Below, piece after piece: positions 43,701-52,150 of a DNA stretch of 64,000 bases. Numbering within the stretch: position 1 is the first letter of the stretch; each line of letters starts with the position of its first letter. The position numbers and the translations under genes are program-made. A model generated the notes under the pieces. The model was not told where the DNA came from. It ran no database searches and saw nothing but the letters and a program-made list of their open reading frames with translations. Source of the DNA: Pseudomonas sp. H9 (GTDB taxonomy: Bacteria > Pseudomonadota > Gammaproteobacteria > Pseudomonadales > Pseudomonadaceae); assembly GCF_004353925.1 (NCBI RefSeq), contig NZ_SMOK01000007.1, positions 1-64,000 of the forward strand, in the 5' to 3' direction.

Positions 43701-45427
43701 AAATTGAACTGGCTGAAAAAGATGTCCTGTCGTCCAAGCTGCAGGCTATGGAGGACCTTAAAGCACTGATCAAAGTTAATCTGAAGCTCGATAATGTGTT
43801 GTCGGACATGGTTCAGCCCAAGTTCGCCCGGCAGGAACTGAGTGTGATTGTAAAAGCTGAGCGCAGTTCAGTTCGGCAGGAAACCATCGATAACTGCGTA
43901 GCGTTTTACAACGAAACGGCCCAAACGGTCCGTCAAATCAATGTGCAGAAATTGATCGATGACATGGTCGCAAAGCCTGTCGGTGAGGCGGAACTCAAGC
44001 AGTATGATTACGTACATTCATTGGTGGAGAGTTCCGTAAGGCTACGGTTTGACCTTGTCTGGACGTCAAAAAACCTGGATACACTGTTGGCCGACACGCT
44101 CAAGGATGTCGAAATCACATTCGAAACTCGTCCGGGAGAAATACACCAAAGCAAGCACGCGCAGTTAAATCATTTAATCGAGCAGCGCAACCTCACTCAA
44201 AACGATTTGCAATTGGGGCTGCTCGACGACCTGGCGGAGCTGAGCATGAATCGGCGTGCGGCTGTCGATGAAGAGATTCTCCTGCAGAACCACGACAAGC
44301 TATGGAACAGCGAGTTGACCAGCGCAGGGAGCTCGCATGGCGAATTGGCTGTACTCGACCTGCCTGTCGGGGACCAGATCAACGTATTGACCAGTACGTT
44401 GAAGGAGTACCAAAGCGCCCAGAGCCATGCCGCGTACCTCAGTGAAACAGGCGGAGAAGCCATCAGCGCCGAACCGCTGAAGCAGTATCAGGAGGTGCTC
44501 AACAGCATGATCCTCTCGGCAGAGGAAGATCTTGCTGTGGCGATTCGCGCTTCGGAACTTTCCGATACGGTCCCCACCAAGACCCGCTTGTACGAACGTC
44601 GCAAAGGCAAGCATCGCGTTGTTCAAACCGGTAAAGGGCGCAGCATTATCGGTGAAGAAGTGGAGGTCAACGGCGTCAATGTCGTGCAACAGAAAGACCC
44701 CAACAGCGACAAAGTGTTGAAGACGTTCAGCCAGCAAGATGATGTTTGGGTGGAGCAGGTAGAAGAGCCCTCCGAAGAAGTACCGCTGGTGCCCAATTCC
44801 AGAGATGTGGGTACCGCTCGTGCAAATGCCAAAGCCAAACTTGGCCAGGTTGAATCCATTCTCAAGCTGGCCAAGCAGTACATCGGCAGCAATGAACCGA
44901 TTGGTATGCAATCGGTGATCGAAGGGCATGTCGATCAACTCAAGGCTGCAGCTTCGGCCCTGGACAGCACGGGTATCGCAAGCGAGTTCGGTACGCAGGT
45001 AAGCGATGCTATCCAACGGCTGGAAGACACCCAGGTGGAACTGTTGAGCAGTTATTACCTGACGACTAGCCATCCGACTGCGGCCGGTCTTCGTTACCTG
45101 TTCAAGGAGAAGAAAATCGCCATCGCTCGTACTGTCACGCGTAAGCAACTAGCAGACGACGATTATCTGGACGTTTATGAAGTTAAACGCTTGCCTTCAC
45201 GGGATAACGAGAAAGGGACATCGATTTGGGAAGCGCATTTTCACTACCGTGATACGCAAGTGCCGGGGCGACAGTTTGCCAAAGGCCACCTGAAAATCTG
45301 GTCGCAGCGACTGATGGGGCGCAGGACGATGATGGAGGCGGTGCGCAGCAACTCGCGGGAGTTGGTGCAGGTGTATCGAGGTAATCTGGTGTTAAGCGAT
45401 GTTGAAGGGGTGATTCCTTTCGATTGA
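40721..45427 (+). CDS. Giant toxin/effector-like protein, probably of the Pseudomonas dermonecrotic-toxin-domain (DUF6543) type
   Basis: 1568 aa, the largest gene in the window, no signal peptide. I do not recognise a characterised protein. From memory of the family, the region LELPYLFQQAQLDYWGE...GVSRDRWLQQTLKSALLRN (about 136-180) and the linker GLYTVEGVHYAKLAGDVYRVEV...WLQFQQGQWRIDAGLRL (about 857-915) look like large Pseudomonas dermonecrotic-toxin-domain proteins. Also seen: Gly-rich hinge (about 412-425), two hydrophobic stretches (about 695-726, 747-762) fit for membrane insertion, a charged coiled-coil stretch (about 920-1270), and a C-terminal motif IWEAHFHYRDTQV...FAKGHLK (about 1500-1523). 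Codon use is looser and AT-richer, mainly at 43500-44300. No immunity, chaperone or secretion gene lies beside it; yibQ's stop follows in 6 bases. Activity and target are unknown. Confidence 0.55.
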   Translation: MSSHVLDLPLKDFKHAVAMQFASRPTLRQLASEKILALLVERHPVLATVQPALTDAEPLQLMVPQDTGSWSREPLVPILLQAVLDGKALNLETLHDREHGLTFPEPYRLEGSDGFEYIGLKGITDEVNELLLELPYLFQQAQLDYWGETSSVGVSRDRWLQQTLKSALLRNLPLQNLDTQQQARIYGLLRGGSQRPSVYSVEVQLTAAGESVLRILPSLLLVAEWDERTVVLWCAPSSVVKAFDSLDQFALALRDEMAEHSRFESMSWNRYELEGDVFSQQAALMLNIMLDAVEQVSASRLADVDELELLYAALADPSQWFINGYIAVSEVSAVLPPGLVAASASDSFAYQCALFELALAQAESTGESALDDVLDLHSYASQQLRAQMLADHPVDANYFSDDLLLTLTVARGNPGGAGAGVGGGVVETSTMTLTAFAIGNLSSLNGAVVTAIEHTKGQLIMDWMTVDYVKSLVEQVDIGGRYPRYVAQKLDDPDTRAQRVTRFAREWRCSLLFSALRARLGGTLTEDGLQCVYDFSHGNVDPHAPAIMLMPLAFKREPDASEADLVSGMYVLFSTDPSLVLLYRPLYPAEALTEFASLDAMMEAIGATGALQESILEWLAPEARSVYDNGGFSEPHLGRPIIDTSLLPEPVEPVSFDVQFWRIDVDVKLYMANRDLLIELADRQSVSDAESHWKLLIKGAWLLFNVATLLLRGPVATVAWLTQTIESLQADVSALTQGSAFEKSAAVVDLVMNMGLAIFHARLPRLNPPPAARLSGPPGVNDPAPLHFELLPASVVPTQGKQGLPGALAAREGMQLDFSWRAPHGLQALATEQRKSLLALRSDVSLNDVQPIESGSTRGLYTVEGVHYAKLAGDVYRVEVSELGTRVVDANGTFGPWLQFQQGQWRIDAGLRLLGGGPKRRAEQTRKDNQKEFDEYHRQQSSLVAERNGIADGFQLSRTLWGEREEHVVKLRVQREKALGNPASTALIEAFDKKIELAEKDVLSSKLQAMEDLKALIKVNLKLDNVLSDMVQPKFARQELSVIVKAERSSVRQETIDNCVAFYNETAQTVRQINVQKLIDDMVAKPVGEAELKQYDYVHSLVESSVRLRFDLVWTSKNLDTLLADTLKDVEITFETRPGEIHQSKHAQLNHLIEQRNLTQNDLQLGLLDDLAELSMNRRAAVDEEILLQNHDKLWNSELTSAGSSHGELAVLDLPVGDQINVLTSTLKEYQSAQSHAAYLSETGGEAISAEPLKQYQEVLNSMILSAEEDLAVAIRASELSDTVPTKTRLYERRKGKHRVVQTGKGRSIIGEEVEVNGVNVVQQKDPNSDKVLKTFSQQDDVWVEQVEEPSEEVPLVPNSRDVGTARANAKAKLGQVESILKLAKQYIGSNEPIGMQSVIEGHVDQLKAAASALDSTGIASEFGTQVSDAIQRLEDTQVELLSSYYLTTSHPTAAGLRYLFKEKKIAIARTVTRKQLADDDYLDVYEVKRLPSRDNEKGTSIWEAHFHYRDTQVPGRQFAKGHLKIWSQRLMGRRTMMEAVRSNSRELVQVYRGNLVLSDVEGVIPFD

Positions 45428-45433
45428 GCCCTC

Positions 45434-46207
45434 TCAGCGATTGCGGTAAAGGCCATGGCTGCCATGCGCGGGCATGGCCTGATTACTGCGTTCGCCAATC
45501 ATTTGCCCAATCGTGATCAACTCGATGCCCTGGCGTTTGAGCCGGGGCATTTCACGTTCCAGTACATCGAGGGTTTGTGGATAAGGGTGGCCGATCAATA
45601 CGGCTGAGCCTTGTTTGCGGGCCAGCTCGACACCCTGCTGCAACTGCCCGGCAATGGCCTCGGGCGTGCGCACATCATCAAGGAACACATCTCGTGAAAC
45701 ATGCGCAAGGCCGATTGCCTGGGCTTTGGCTGCAGCCACGGTGGCGGCGCTGGTGCGGCTGTCGACAAAGAACAGGTGGCGACGCTGCAGCTCGTTCATC
45801 AGCCAGGCCATCGGCTCTGGTTGTGAGGTCATGCGGCTGCCCATGTGGTTGTTGATACCAGCGGCGTAAGGCACTTTGGCCAAGGCTGCATCCAGGCGTG
45901 CGGCCAGTTCGGGCACCGGCGCGCCGGGGTGCCAGGCATAGGGGCCGGTGGCCGGGTCCATGGGCATGTGCAGGATCACCGTTTTGCCGGCTTTGTGGGC
46001 CTGGCGGGCGAATTCGCTGGAGTGCGGGGTGTCGGGCATGATCGCCAGGGTGACCGGGCCGGGCAGGGCCAAGGTGCGACTGTCCCGGGCCACGTTCTGG
46101 CCCAGGTCGTCGATGATCACAGTCATGTAAGCCTTGCCCTGTTGGGCGGGTGCCGCCATCGCAGCAGCGCTCAACAGGTACAACACAACACACAGCAGGT
46201 AACGCAT
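45434..46207 (-). CDS. YibQ-like divergent polysaccharide deacetylase
   Basis: Predicted exported protein, 257 aa from ATG 46207 (MRYLLCVVLYLLSAAAMAAPAQ, signal peptide); a GTG at 46219 that overlaps the ctpA stop as GTGA is the alternative start and would couple the two genes. The divergent polysaccharide deacetylase (DUF610) core shows VIIDDLGQN with the DD pair (about 32-40), VILHMPMDP (about 81-89), GINNHMGSRMT (about 115-125) with Asn/His ligands, and FFVDSRTSA. The reaction is unproven; neighbours ctpA and the EnvC-like gene suggest a role in peptidoglycan turnover. Confidence 0.83.
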   Translation of the reverse strand: MRYLLCVVLYLLSAAAMAAPAQQGKAYMTVIIDDLGQNVARDSRTLALPGPVTLAIMPDTPHSSEFARQAHKAGKTVILHMPMDPATGPYAWHPGAPVPELAARLDAALAKVPYAAGINNHMGSRMTSQPEPMAWLMNELQRRHLFFVDSRTSAATVAAAKAQAIGLAHVSRDVFLDDVRTPEAIAGQLQQGVELARKQGSAVLIGHPYPQTLDVLEREMPRLKRQGIELITIGQMIGERSNQAMPAHGSHGLYRNR

Positions 46208-46215
46208 GCAGGGGG

Positions 46216-47538
46216 TCACTTGCTGTGGGTAATGCTCAGGCCTTTGAGCAGGCTCAAGGCCTGACTGAGCTGGAAGTCATTATCCTGCGGGCGCTCTTTG
46301 CGCTTGGTGCTACCGGTTGGGCGGTCGGCGCCGCCGTTGCCGTTGCCCAGGTGGCCTTGCAAGTCGGCTTCTTTGAAGTTCTCGTTGTCGACTTCAGCCG
46401 TCAGCTTGGCCTGGCGCACTTCAATGTCCGGAATGATGCCTTGGGCCTGAATCGAGCGACCGTTCGGGGTGTAGTACAGCGCGGTGGTCAGCTTGAGTGC
46501 GCGGTCGTTGTTCAGTGGCAAAACCGTTTGCACGGAGCCCTTGCCGAAGCTGTCGGTGCCCATCAATACGCCACGCTTCTGATCTTGCAAGGCGCCGGCG
46601 ACAATCTCGGAAGCCGAAGCGCTGCCACCGTTGATCAGCACGACCATTGGCACGCCTTCGCTGGCGTCGGCCGGGTCGGCAGAGAAGCGCAGTTCGGAGT
46701 TGGCGATGCGGCCTTTGGTATAGACGATCAGGCCTTTGGTCAGGAAATGGTCGGCCACTTCAACCGCCGATTGCAGTACGCCACCGGGGTTGTTGCGCAG
46801 GTCGAGGACCAGGCCACGTAGCTTCTTGCCGTTGTCTTTACGCAGCTTGGCCAGCGCCTTGCCGACTTCTTCACCGGTTTTAACCTGGAACTGGGTGATA
46901 CGAATGTAGCCGTAGCCGTCTTCGAGCAGTTGGCTCTTCACGCTCTTGACCTGAATGACTGCCCGGGCGAGGGTCACGTCAAAGGGGGTACCGCCGTCGC
47001 GAACCAGGGTCAGGGTAATCTTCTCGCCGATCTTGCCGCGCATCTTGTCGACGGCTTCGGTCATGGTCTGGCCGCGGGTAGGCTGGCCGTTGATTTTGAC
47101 GATCAGGTCACCGGCCTCGATCCCAGCGCGCGAGGCCGGGGTGTCATCGATCGGCGACACGACTTTGACGAAACCGTCTTCCATGCCGACTTCGATGCCC
47201 AGGCCGCCAAACTCGCCGCTGGTGCTTTCTTGCAGTTCCTGGAAGTCTTCCGGGCCGAGGTAGGCGGAATGTGGATCAAGGTTGCTGAGCATGCCTTTGA
47301 TGGCGTTTTCCAGCAGGGTCTTGTCGTCTACAGGTTCGACATAAGCGGCCTTGATCCGGTCCATGACCTCGGCGAATGTGCGCAGTTCTTCAAGTGGCAG
47401 TGGCGCCTTGGTCGTTGGCGACACCGTCGTGGCCGGCACGGTGGTCGGTTTGGTCGGCTCGGCCGCCAGGGCCAGAGGCGCGCCAAGGACCACAGCGATG
47501 GTCAGGGCCAGTGAGGTGAGGCGAGGCGAATGCAGCAT
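46216..47538 (-). CDS. ctpA: Carboxyl-terminal processing protease CtpA
   Basis: Periplasmic S41 serine protease, 440 aa from ATG 47538 (MLHSPRLTSLALTIAVVLG, signal peptide then a Thr/Pro-rich linker). N-terminal cap, PDZ domain (about 85-180: GGLGIEVGMEDGFVKVVSPIDDTPASRAGIEAGDLIVKING), and the protease core. By alignment in mind with CtpB/Prc, Ser308 in GGSASASEIVAG and Lys333 in DSFGKGSVQ form the catalytic dyad, 25 residues apart. In P. aeruginosa CtpA with its lipoprotein partner LbcA degrades peptidoglycan hydrolases, which fits the EnvC-like gene directly upstream. Confidence 0.95.
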   Translation of the reverse strand: MLHSPRLTSLALTIAVVLGAPLALAAEPTKPTTVPATTVSPTTKAPLPLEELRTFAEVMDRIKAAYVEPVDDKTLLENAIKGMLSNLDPHSAYLGPEDFQELQESTSGEFGGLGIEVGMEDGFVKVVSPIDDTPASRAGIEAGDLIVKINGQPTRGQTMTEAVDKMRGKIGEKITLTLVRDGGTPFDVTLARAVIQVKSVKSQLLEDGYGYIRITQFQVKTGEEVGKALAKLRKDNGKKLRGLVLDLRNNPGGVLQSAVEVADHFLTKGLIVYTKGRIANSELRFSADPADASEGVPMVVLINGGSASASEIVAGALQDQKRGVLMGTDSFGKGSVQTVLPLNNDRALKLTTALYYTPNGRSIQAQGIIPDIEVRQAKLTAEVDNENFKEADLQGHLGNGNGGADRPTGSTKRKERPQDNDFQLSQALSLLKGLSITHSK

Positions 47539-47628
47539 GTCGAACGAACTCCTGATCCTGGTAGCGCTCCGGCTGGAGCTTCGGCACCGCGTGAATATCA
47601 CGCGATGCCGTCAAATAGGGGGTGGTAC

Positions 47629-48912
47629 CTATCCCTGGGCACGACACCATTGTGCGGGGTCGCTTGGGCGACCTTGCTGGCGGATGGCGAAGTACAGCCC
47701 TGAGCTGTCCTGGCCACCGCTATTGCCGACGGTGGAGATGGCCTCACCGGCCTTGACGACGTCTCCGGCGCTCTTGAGCAGGCTCTGGTTATGGCCGTAG
47801 AGGCTCAGGTAACCATTACCATGGTCGAGAATGACCAGAAGTCCAGCGCCGCGCAACCAGTCGGCGAACACCACGCGGCCACCATGCACGGCACGTACTT
47901 GGCTGCCGGGCGAGGCGCTGATCATGACACCATCCCACTTCGCCCGCGAATCACCACCGCGGCTTTCACCAAAGCGGGCCAGTAATCGACCATTAACGGG
48001 CCATGGAAGTTTTCCCCGCGCCGAAGAAAAAGCTCCGCCGAAGGTTTCACCACTGCTGGAAACCAGTGGGCCGGGCATGGGCTTGGGCTTGCTCGGTGCG
48101 TCGTTGCTGGCAGCCAACGCTTGGCGCTGGCGTTGTTTCTCTGCTTCCTGAGCTGCAAGCAGGGCCTTTTGACGCGCCGCCTCGGCTTCGCGTGCCTGGC
48201 GGGCCAGGGTTTCCTCGATGGTCTTGAGGACTTTGGTCAGGTCGGCCTGGTCTTGCTCACGGGCTTGCAGCTTTTGGTCGCGTGCCTTGACGTCGTTGTT
48301 GAGCTTGGCGAGAACCTGCTGACGCTCGGCACGAACCTTTTCAAGTTCTTGGCGCTGGGCGTCAAGGTTGCCTTGCTGGGCCAGCAGTTGGGCCTGCTGC
48401 AGGTTGATCTCTTGCTCGACGTTGGCCAGCTGGCGCAAGGTTTCGTTGAAACTGCGTAGCTGCGCCATGCGCGCCTGGCTCAGGTAGTCGTAATAGGTCA
48501 GGGTCCGGGCGAATTTTTCCGGGTTCTGCTGGTTGAGCAGCAGCTTGAGGTATTCCTCGCGGCCGTTCTGGTAGGCCGAACGGGCCTGGATTGCAATCAG
48601 GCGTTGTTGTTCAACGCGGGCGCTCTGGAGTTTTTTTTTCTCGTGATCAAGGCGCTCCAGCTCGCCCTCGGTCTTTTTTAGTTCCTGCTGCAGGGCCTCC
48701 ACCTGCTTCTCCAGCTTACCGATATCGGTTTCAGTACTGCGCAGGTCTTTCTGCACACCGGATTTTTCCTGCTGCAACTGGCCAAGCATTTTTTTCAGCT
48801 CGGCAATGTCCTGACGCGTGGCGTCGAGTTGCTGCTGGGTTTGCGCGCGCTCGTCGGCAAACGCCGGACTGAGCAGGCAAGACAAGGCTAGAACGATCAG
48901 GGCGCGAAACAT
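47629..48912 (-). CDS. EnvC-like murein hydrolase activator
   Basis: Exported 427-aa protein: signal peptide MFRALIVLALSCLLSPAFA, coiled coil from about 22 to 265 (QQQLDATRQDIAELKKMLGQL...), a Pro/Ser linker, and a C-terminal LytM (M23) domain (about 305-427). The LytM metal ligands are missing: the HxxxD site reads KWDGVMISA and the HxH site reads LYFAIR, as in E. coli EnvC, so it probably activates amidases and does not cut itself. Nine consecutive A's at 48639-48631 (codons for KKK of EKKKLQ) are a slippage risk. Precedes ctpA; known EnvC partners are AmiA/AmiB. Confidence 0.88.
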   Translation of the reverse strand: MFRALIVLALSCLLSPAFADERAQTQQQLDATRQDIAELKKMLGQLQQEKSGVQKDLRSTETDIGKLEKQVEALQQELKKTEGELERLDHEKKKLQSARVEQQRLIAIQARSAYQNGREEYLKLLLNQQNPEKFARTLTYYDYLSQARMAQLRSFNETLRQLANVEQEINLQQAQLLAQQGNLDAQRQELEKVRAERQQVLAKLNNDVKARDQKLQAREQDQADLTKVLKTIEETLARQAREAEAARQKALLAAQEAEKQRQRQALAASNDAPSKPKPMPGPLVSSSGETFGGAFSSARGKLPWPVNGRLLARFGESRGGDSRAKWDGVMISASPGSQVRAVHGGRVVFADWLRGAGLLVILDHGNGYLSLYGHNQSLLKSAGDVVKAGEAISTVGNSGGQDSSGLYFAIRQQGRPSDPAQWCRAQG

Positions 48913-48985
48913 GGAGTGGGCGACACCAGGGATAGAGACTGGCCTAGTATGCCCGCCATAAGCGCCAAAAAAAACGGCTTTAGTC

Positions 48986-49072
48986 GGAAGCTGCAAGCGG
49001 CAAGCCATAAGCGGCAAGAAAAGTGAGCGTGAGCCCGCTGTTTCTTGCCGCTTGAAGCTTGCCGCTTACGCT
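48986..49072. repeat. Second-family palindrome after gpmI
   Basis: AAGCGGCAAGAAA (49009-49021) and TTTCTTGCCGCTT (49041-49053) form a perfect 13-bp inverted repeat; outer parts AGCTGCAAGCGGCAAG and CTTGCCGCTTACG extend it. Ends one base before the gpmI stop codon, so it could end gpmI transcription. Confidence 0.7.
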
Positions 49073-50608
49073 TTAGGCGTCTATCAGAATTGACGTACCG
49101 GTCATTTCTGCCGGCTTTTCCAGGCCCAGCAGCTTGAGCATGGTCGGCGCCACGTCGGCCAGCACACCGCCTTCGCGGACTTGCAGGTTACGTTTACCCA
49201 CATAGATGAACGGCACCGGCTCAGTGGTGTGAGCGGTGTGCGCCTGGCCGGTGCAGGCATCTTCCATTTGCTCGACGTTACCGTGGTCGGCAGTGATCAG
49301 CGCTTCGCCACCCACTTTGTCGAGGGCTTCGACGATACGGCCAACGCACAGGTCCAGGGCTTCGACAGCTTTGACCGCTGCTTCGAACACGCCGCTGTGG
49401 CCGACCATGTCGCCGTTGGCGTAGTTGACCACGATGACGTCGTAGCGCTGTTGCTCAATGGCTTCGACAATGCGATCGGTGACTTCCGGTGCACTCATCT
49501 CTGGCTGCAGATCGTAGGTGGCGACCTTGGGCGACGGGATCAGGATGCGCTCTTCGCCTTCGAACGGTTCTTCACGACCGCCGGAGAAGAAGAAAGTAAC
49601 GTGAGCGTACTTCTCGGTTTCGGCAATACGCAGCTGAGTCTTGCCGTTCTTGGCCAGGTACTCGCCGAGTACGTTGTTCAGGCTGCCAGGCGCGAAGGCT
49701 GCGGGGGCCGGGATTTTCGCCGAGTATTGGGTCAGGCCGATGTAGGCTGCCAGTTTCGGCAGGCGGGCACGTGGGAATTCATTGAAGTCGGCCTCGACGA
49801 ATACACGCGACAGCTCTCGTGCGCGGTCGGCGCGGAAGTTCATGAAGATCACGGCATCGCCGTCTTCAACCTTCACCGCTTCGCCGATGCGCGTAGCTTT
49901 GACGAATTCGTCGCTTTCATCGCGGGCGTAAGCCGCTTCAAGGCCCGCCAGGGCGCTGTCGGCGGTGTATTCAGCAACGCTGTCGACGATCAGGTTGTAG
50001 GCAGCCGATACGCGGTCCCAGCGATTGTCGCGGTCCATGGCGTAGTAACGGCCGATCAGGCTGGCGATGCGGCCCTTGCCCAGTTTGGCGAAGGTGGCAT
50101 CGAGCAGTTCGATGGACGATTGCGCGCTTTTGGGTGGGGTGTCACGGCCGTCGAGGAAGGCGTGCAGGTAGATTTTCTCGGCACCACGCTGTGCGGCCAG
50201 TTCGGCCATGGCGATCAGGTGGTCCTGGTGGCTGTGCACGCCGCCATCGGACAGCAGGCCGAGGATATGCACGGCCTTGCCAGCGCCGACGGCCTTGTCG
50301 ACCGCGCCGCACAGTACGGTGTTGTCGAAGAACTCGCCGTCTTTGATGGCCTTGGTGACCCGGGTGAAGTCCTGGTACACCACGCGGCCGGCACCGAGGT
50401 TCATGTGGCCGACCTCAGAGTTGCCCATCTGCCCGTCAGGCAAGCCGACGTCCATGCCGGAGCCGGAGATCAAGCCGTGCGGTTGGGTGGAGCGCAGGCG
50501 ATCGTAGACCGGCGTGTTGGCCGAATAAATGGCGTTGTATTCGTGGCTTTCGCTGTGACCGAAACCATCCAGGATGATCAGGACCAAAGGCTTAGGCGTG
50601 CTTGTCAT
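49073..50608 (-). CDS. gpmI: 2,3-Bisphosphoglycerate-independent phosphoglycerate mutase
   Basis: Mn-dependent glycolytic/gluconeogenic enzyme interconverting 3- and 2-phosphoglycerate; 511 aa from ATG 50608 ([17 protein letters not shown]). Metal-binding Asp14 and phospho-acceptor Ser64 in [14 protein letters not shown] are visible, with [15 protein letters not shown] (about 118-132), DGRDTPPKS (about 154-162), and [13 protein letters not shown] plus [11 protein letters not shown] holding the C-terminal metal ligands. Normal length. Monocistronic, divergent from the rhodanese-fold gene. Confidence 0.97.
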   Translation of the reverse strand: MTSTPKPLVLIILDGFGHSESHEYNAIYSANTPVYDRLRSTQPHGLISGSGMDVGLPDGQMGNSEVGHMNLGAGRVVYQDFTRVTKAIKDGEFFDNTVLCGAVDKAVGAGKAVHILGLLSDGGVHSHQDHLIAMAELAAQRGAEKIYLHAFLDGRDTPPKSAQSSIELLDATFAKLGKGRIASLIGRYYAMDRDNRWDRVSAAYNLIVDSVAEYTADSALAGLEAAYARDESDEFVKATRIGEAVKVEDGDAVIFMNFRADRARELSRVFVEADFNEFPRARLPKLAAYIGLTQYSAKIPAPAAFAPGSLNNVLGEYLAKNGKTQLRIAETEKYAHVTFFFSGGREEPFEGEERILIPSPKVATYDLQPEMSAPEVTDRIVEAIEQQRYDVIVVNYANGDMVGHSGVFEAAVKAVEALDLCVGRIVEALDKVGGEALITADHGNVEQMEDACTGQAHTAHTTEPVPFIYVGKRNLQVREGGVLADVAPTMLKLLGLEKPAEMTGTSILIDA

Positions 50609-50823
50609 CAATAGAACTCACGGTTGTTCAGATGATAAAGACACGCATTTTAGGGCAAATAGGCCATGAATGACGAATTTACCTTGTTCGCCAACAGGCA
50701 TTGGCCGACGGGCTGCACGGGGTAGATGAGAATTACTGGCGACAAGCCGGTCGGGCGGGCTTTGGCCGACCTTGGGGGCTGTGTATACTGGCCGACATTT
50801 TTAATGGCCTGGAACACCCTCCG

Positions 50824-51240
50824 ATGGTTGCTCACCTGATTGAATTCGCAACAAATCACTATTTGCTGGTTGGTACCTTCGTCGTTCTGCTGGTGCTGCT
50901 GATCGTTACCGAAGCGCGCAAAGGCGGACGCAGCCTGAGCACTGGCGAGCTGACCGCACTGGTCAATAGCGAAAAAGGCCTGGTGATCGATATTCGTTCG
51001 ACCAAAGACTATGCCGCTGGTCATATCGTTGGCGCCCTGAACATTCCGCAGGACAAGTTCGCTGCCCGTATCGGCGAGCTGGAAAAGCACAAAGCCAACA
51101 AGACCCTGATCGTGGTCGATGCCATGGGTCAGCACGCTGGTACCACGGCCCGTGAGCTGCTGAAAGCTGGTTTCACCGCTGCCAAACTGTCCGGTGGCGT
51201 GTCGAGCTGGAAAGCCGATAACCTGCCGTTGGTGAAGTGA
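50824..51240 (+). CDS. Membrane-anchored rhodanese-fold protein without the catalytic cysteine (YibN-like)
   Basis: 138 aa from ATG 50824 (MVAHLIEFATNHYLLVGTF). One membrane helix (about 11-28) and a cytoplasmic rhodanese domain (about 38-135; LVIDIRSTKDYAAGHIVGALNIPQDKF). At the active-site loop the usual CxxxxR reads VVDAMGQHAGTTA, with Asp in place of Cys, so sulfur transfer is unlikely. Located just before grxC (1-base gap) and secB, an arrangement shared with E. coli yibN-grxC-secB, so a link to redox or protein export is reasonable. The exact role is not known. Confidence 0.87.
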   Translation: MVAHLIEFATNHYLLVGTFVVLLVLLIVTEARKGGRSLSTGELTALVNSEKGLVIDIRSTKDYAAGHIVGALNIPQDKFAARIGELEKHKANKTLIVVDAMGQHAGTTARELLKAGFTAAKLSGGVSSWKADNLPLVK

Positions 51241-51241
51241 A

Positions 51242-51496
51242 ATGAGCGACGTCATCGTCTACTCCAGTGACTACTGCCCTTATTGCTCGCGCGCCAAGCA
51301 CCTGCTGCAGAGCAAAGGCGTGGCGTTCCAAGAGATCAAGGTCGATGGCAAGCCGCAAGTGCGCGCCGAGATGAGCCAGAAGGCCGGCCGCACCTCGGTG
51401 CCACAGATCTGGATTGGTAGCACCCACGTGGGCGGTTGCGACGACCTTTACGCCCTTGAGCGTGCGGGTAAACTCGACGGCCTGCTCAAGGCTTGA
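51242..51496 (+). CDS. grxC: Glutaredoxin 3
   Basis: 84-aa glutathione-dependent disulfide reductase. Redox site C12-P-Y-C15 in SSDYCPYCSRAK; cis-Pro loop TSVPQIWIG (about 54-62); GG-motif HVGGCDDLYAL (about 63-73). ATG 51242 follows the previous stop by one base, so translation is probably coupled. Part of the yibN-grxC-secB operon. Confidence 0.96.
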   Translation: MSDVIVYSSDYCPYCSRAKHLLQSKGVAFQEIKVDGKPQVRAEMSQKAGRTSVPQIWIGSTHVGGCDDLYALERAGKLDGLLKA

Positions 51497-51537
51497 ACCA
51501 GAACCCCTATTAAAGACCCTGCAAAGAAGGATCTGTC

Positions 51538-52026
51538 ATGACTGACCAACAGAACAACGACGCTGCTGCAGCCGACGAAAGCACCCCTCAGTTCTCGATG
51601 CAGCGCATCTATGTGCGCGACCTGTCGTTCGAAGCGCCGAAAAGCCCGGCGATCTTCCGTCAGCAGTGGGAACCCAGCGTTGCCCTGGACCTGAACACCA
51701 AGCAGAAAGCCCTGGAAGGCGACTTCCACGAAGTCGTCCTGACCCTGTCGGTCACAGTGAAGAACGGCGACGAAGTGGCGTTCATTGCTGAAGTTCAGCA
51801 GGCCGGTATCTTCCTGATCAAGAATCTCGACGCCGCTTCCATGAGCCACACTCTGGGTGCGTTCTGCCCTAACATCCTGTTCCCGTACGCACGCGAAGCG
51901 CTGGACAGCCTGGTGACCCGTGGCTCGTTCCCGGCGCTGATGCTGTCGCCGGTTAACTTCGATGCCCTGTACGCGCAAGAAATGCAACGCATGCAGGAAG
52001 CAGGCGAAGCGCCTTCGCTGCAATAA
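51538..52026 (+). CDS. secB: Protein-export chaperone SecB
   Basis: Cytosolic tetrameric chaperone that keeps precursors unfolded and hands them to SecA; 162 aa, AAGGA 10 bases before ATG 51538. Core [20 protein letters not shown] (about 21-40), [11 protein letters not shown], and the C-terminal [18 protein letters not shown] (about 139-156), which includes the SecA contact region. Followed by its own terminator. Confidence 0.97.
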   Translation: MTDQQNNDAAAADESTPQFSMQRIYVRDLSFEAPKSPAIFRQQWEPSVALDLNTKQKALEGDFHEVVLTLSVTVKNGDEVAFIAEVQQAGIFLIKNLDAASMSHTLGAFCPNILFPYAREALDSLVTRGSFPALMLSPVNFDALYAQEMQRMQEAGEAPSLQ

Positions 52027-52042
52027 GCGTTATGCGGAACTG

Positions 52043-52069
52043 AAAAAGCGCCCCGATGGGCGCTTTTTT
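52043..52069 (+). terminator. secB intrinsic terminator
   Basis: AAAAAGCGCCC, loop CGAT, GGGCGCTTTTTT, 17 bases past the stop. Confidence 0.9.
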
Positions 52070-52079
52070 CATGGGTTCG

Positions 52080-52145
52080 ATCGCGGGGCAAGCCCGCTCC
52101 CACAGGGTCTTGGTAATCCTGGTGGGAGCGGGCTTGCCCCGCGAT
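52080..52145. repeat. Inverted pair of REP palindromes
   Basis: Units at 52080-52103 and 52122-52145, between convergent secB and trmL. Confidence 0.9.
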
Positions 52146-52150
52146 AAAAA

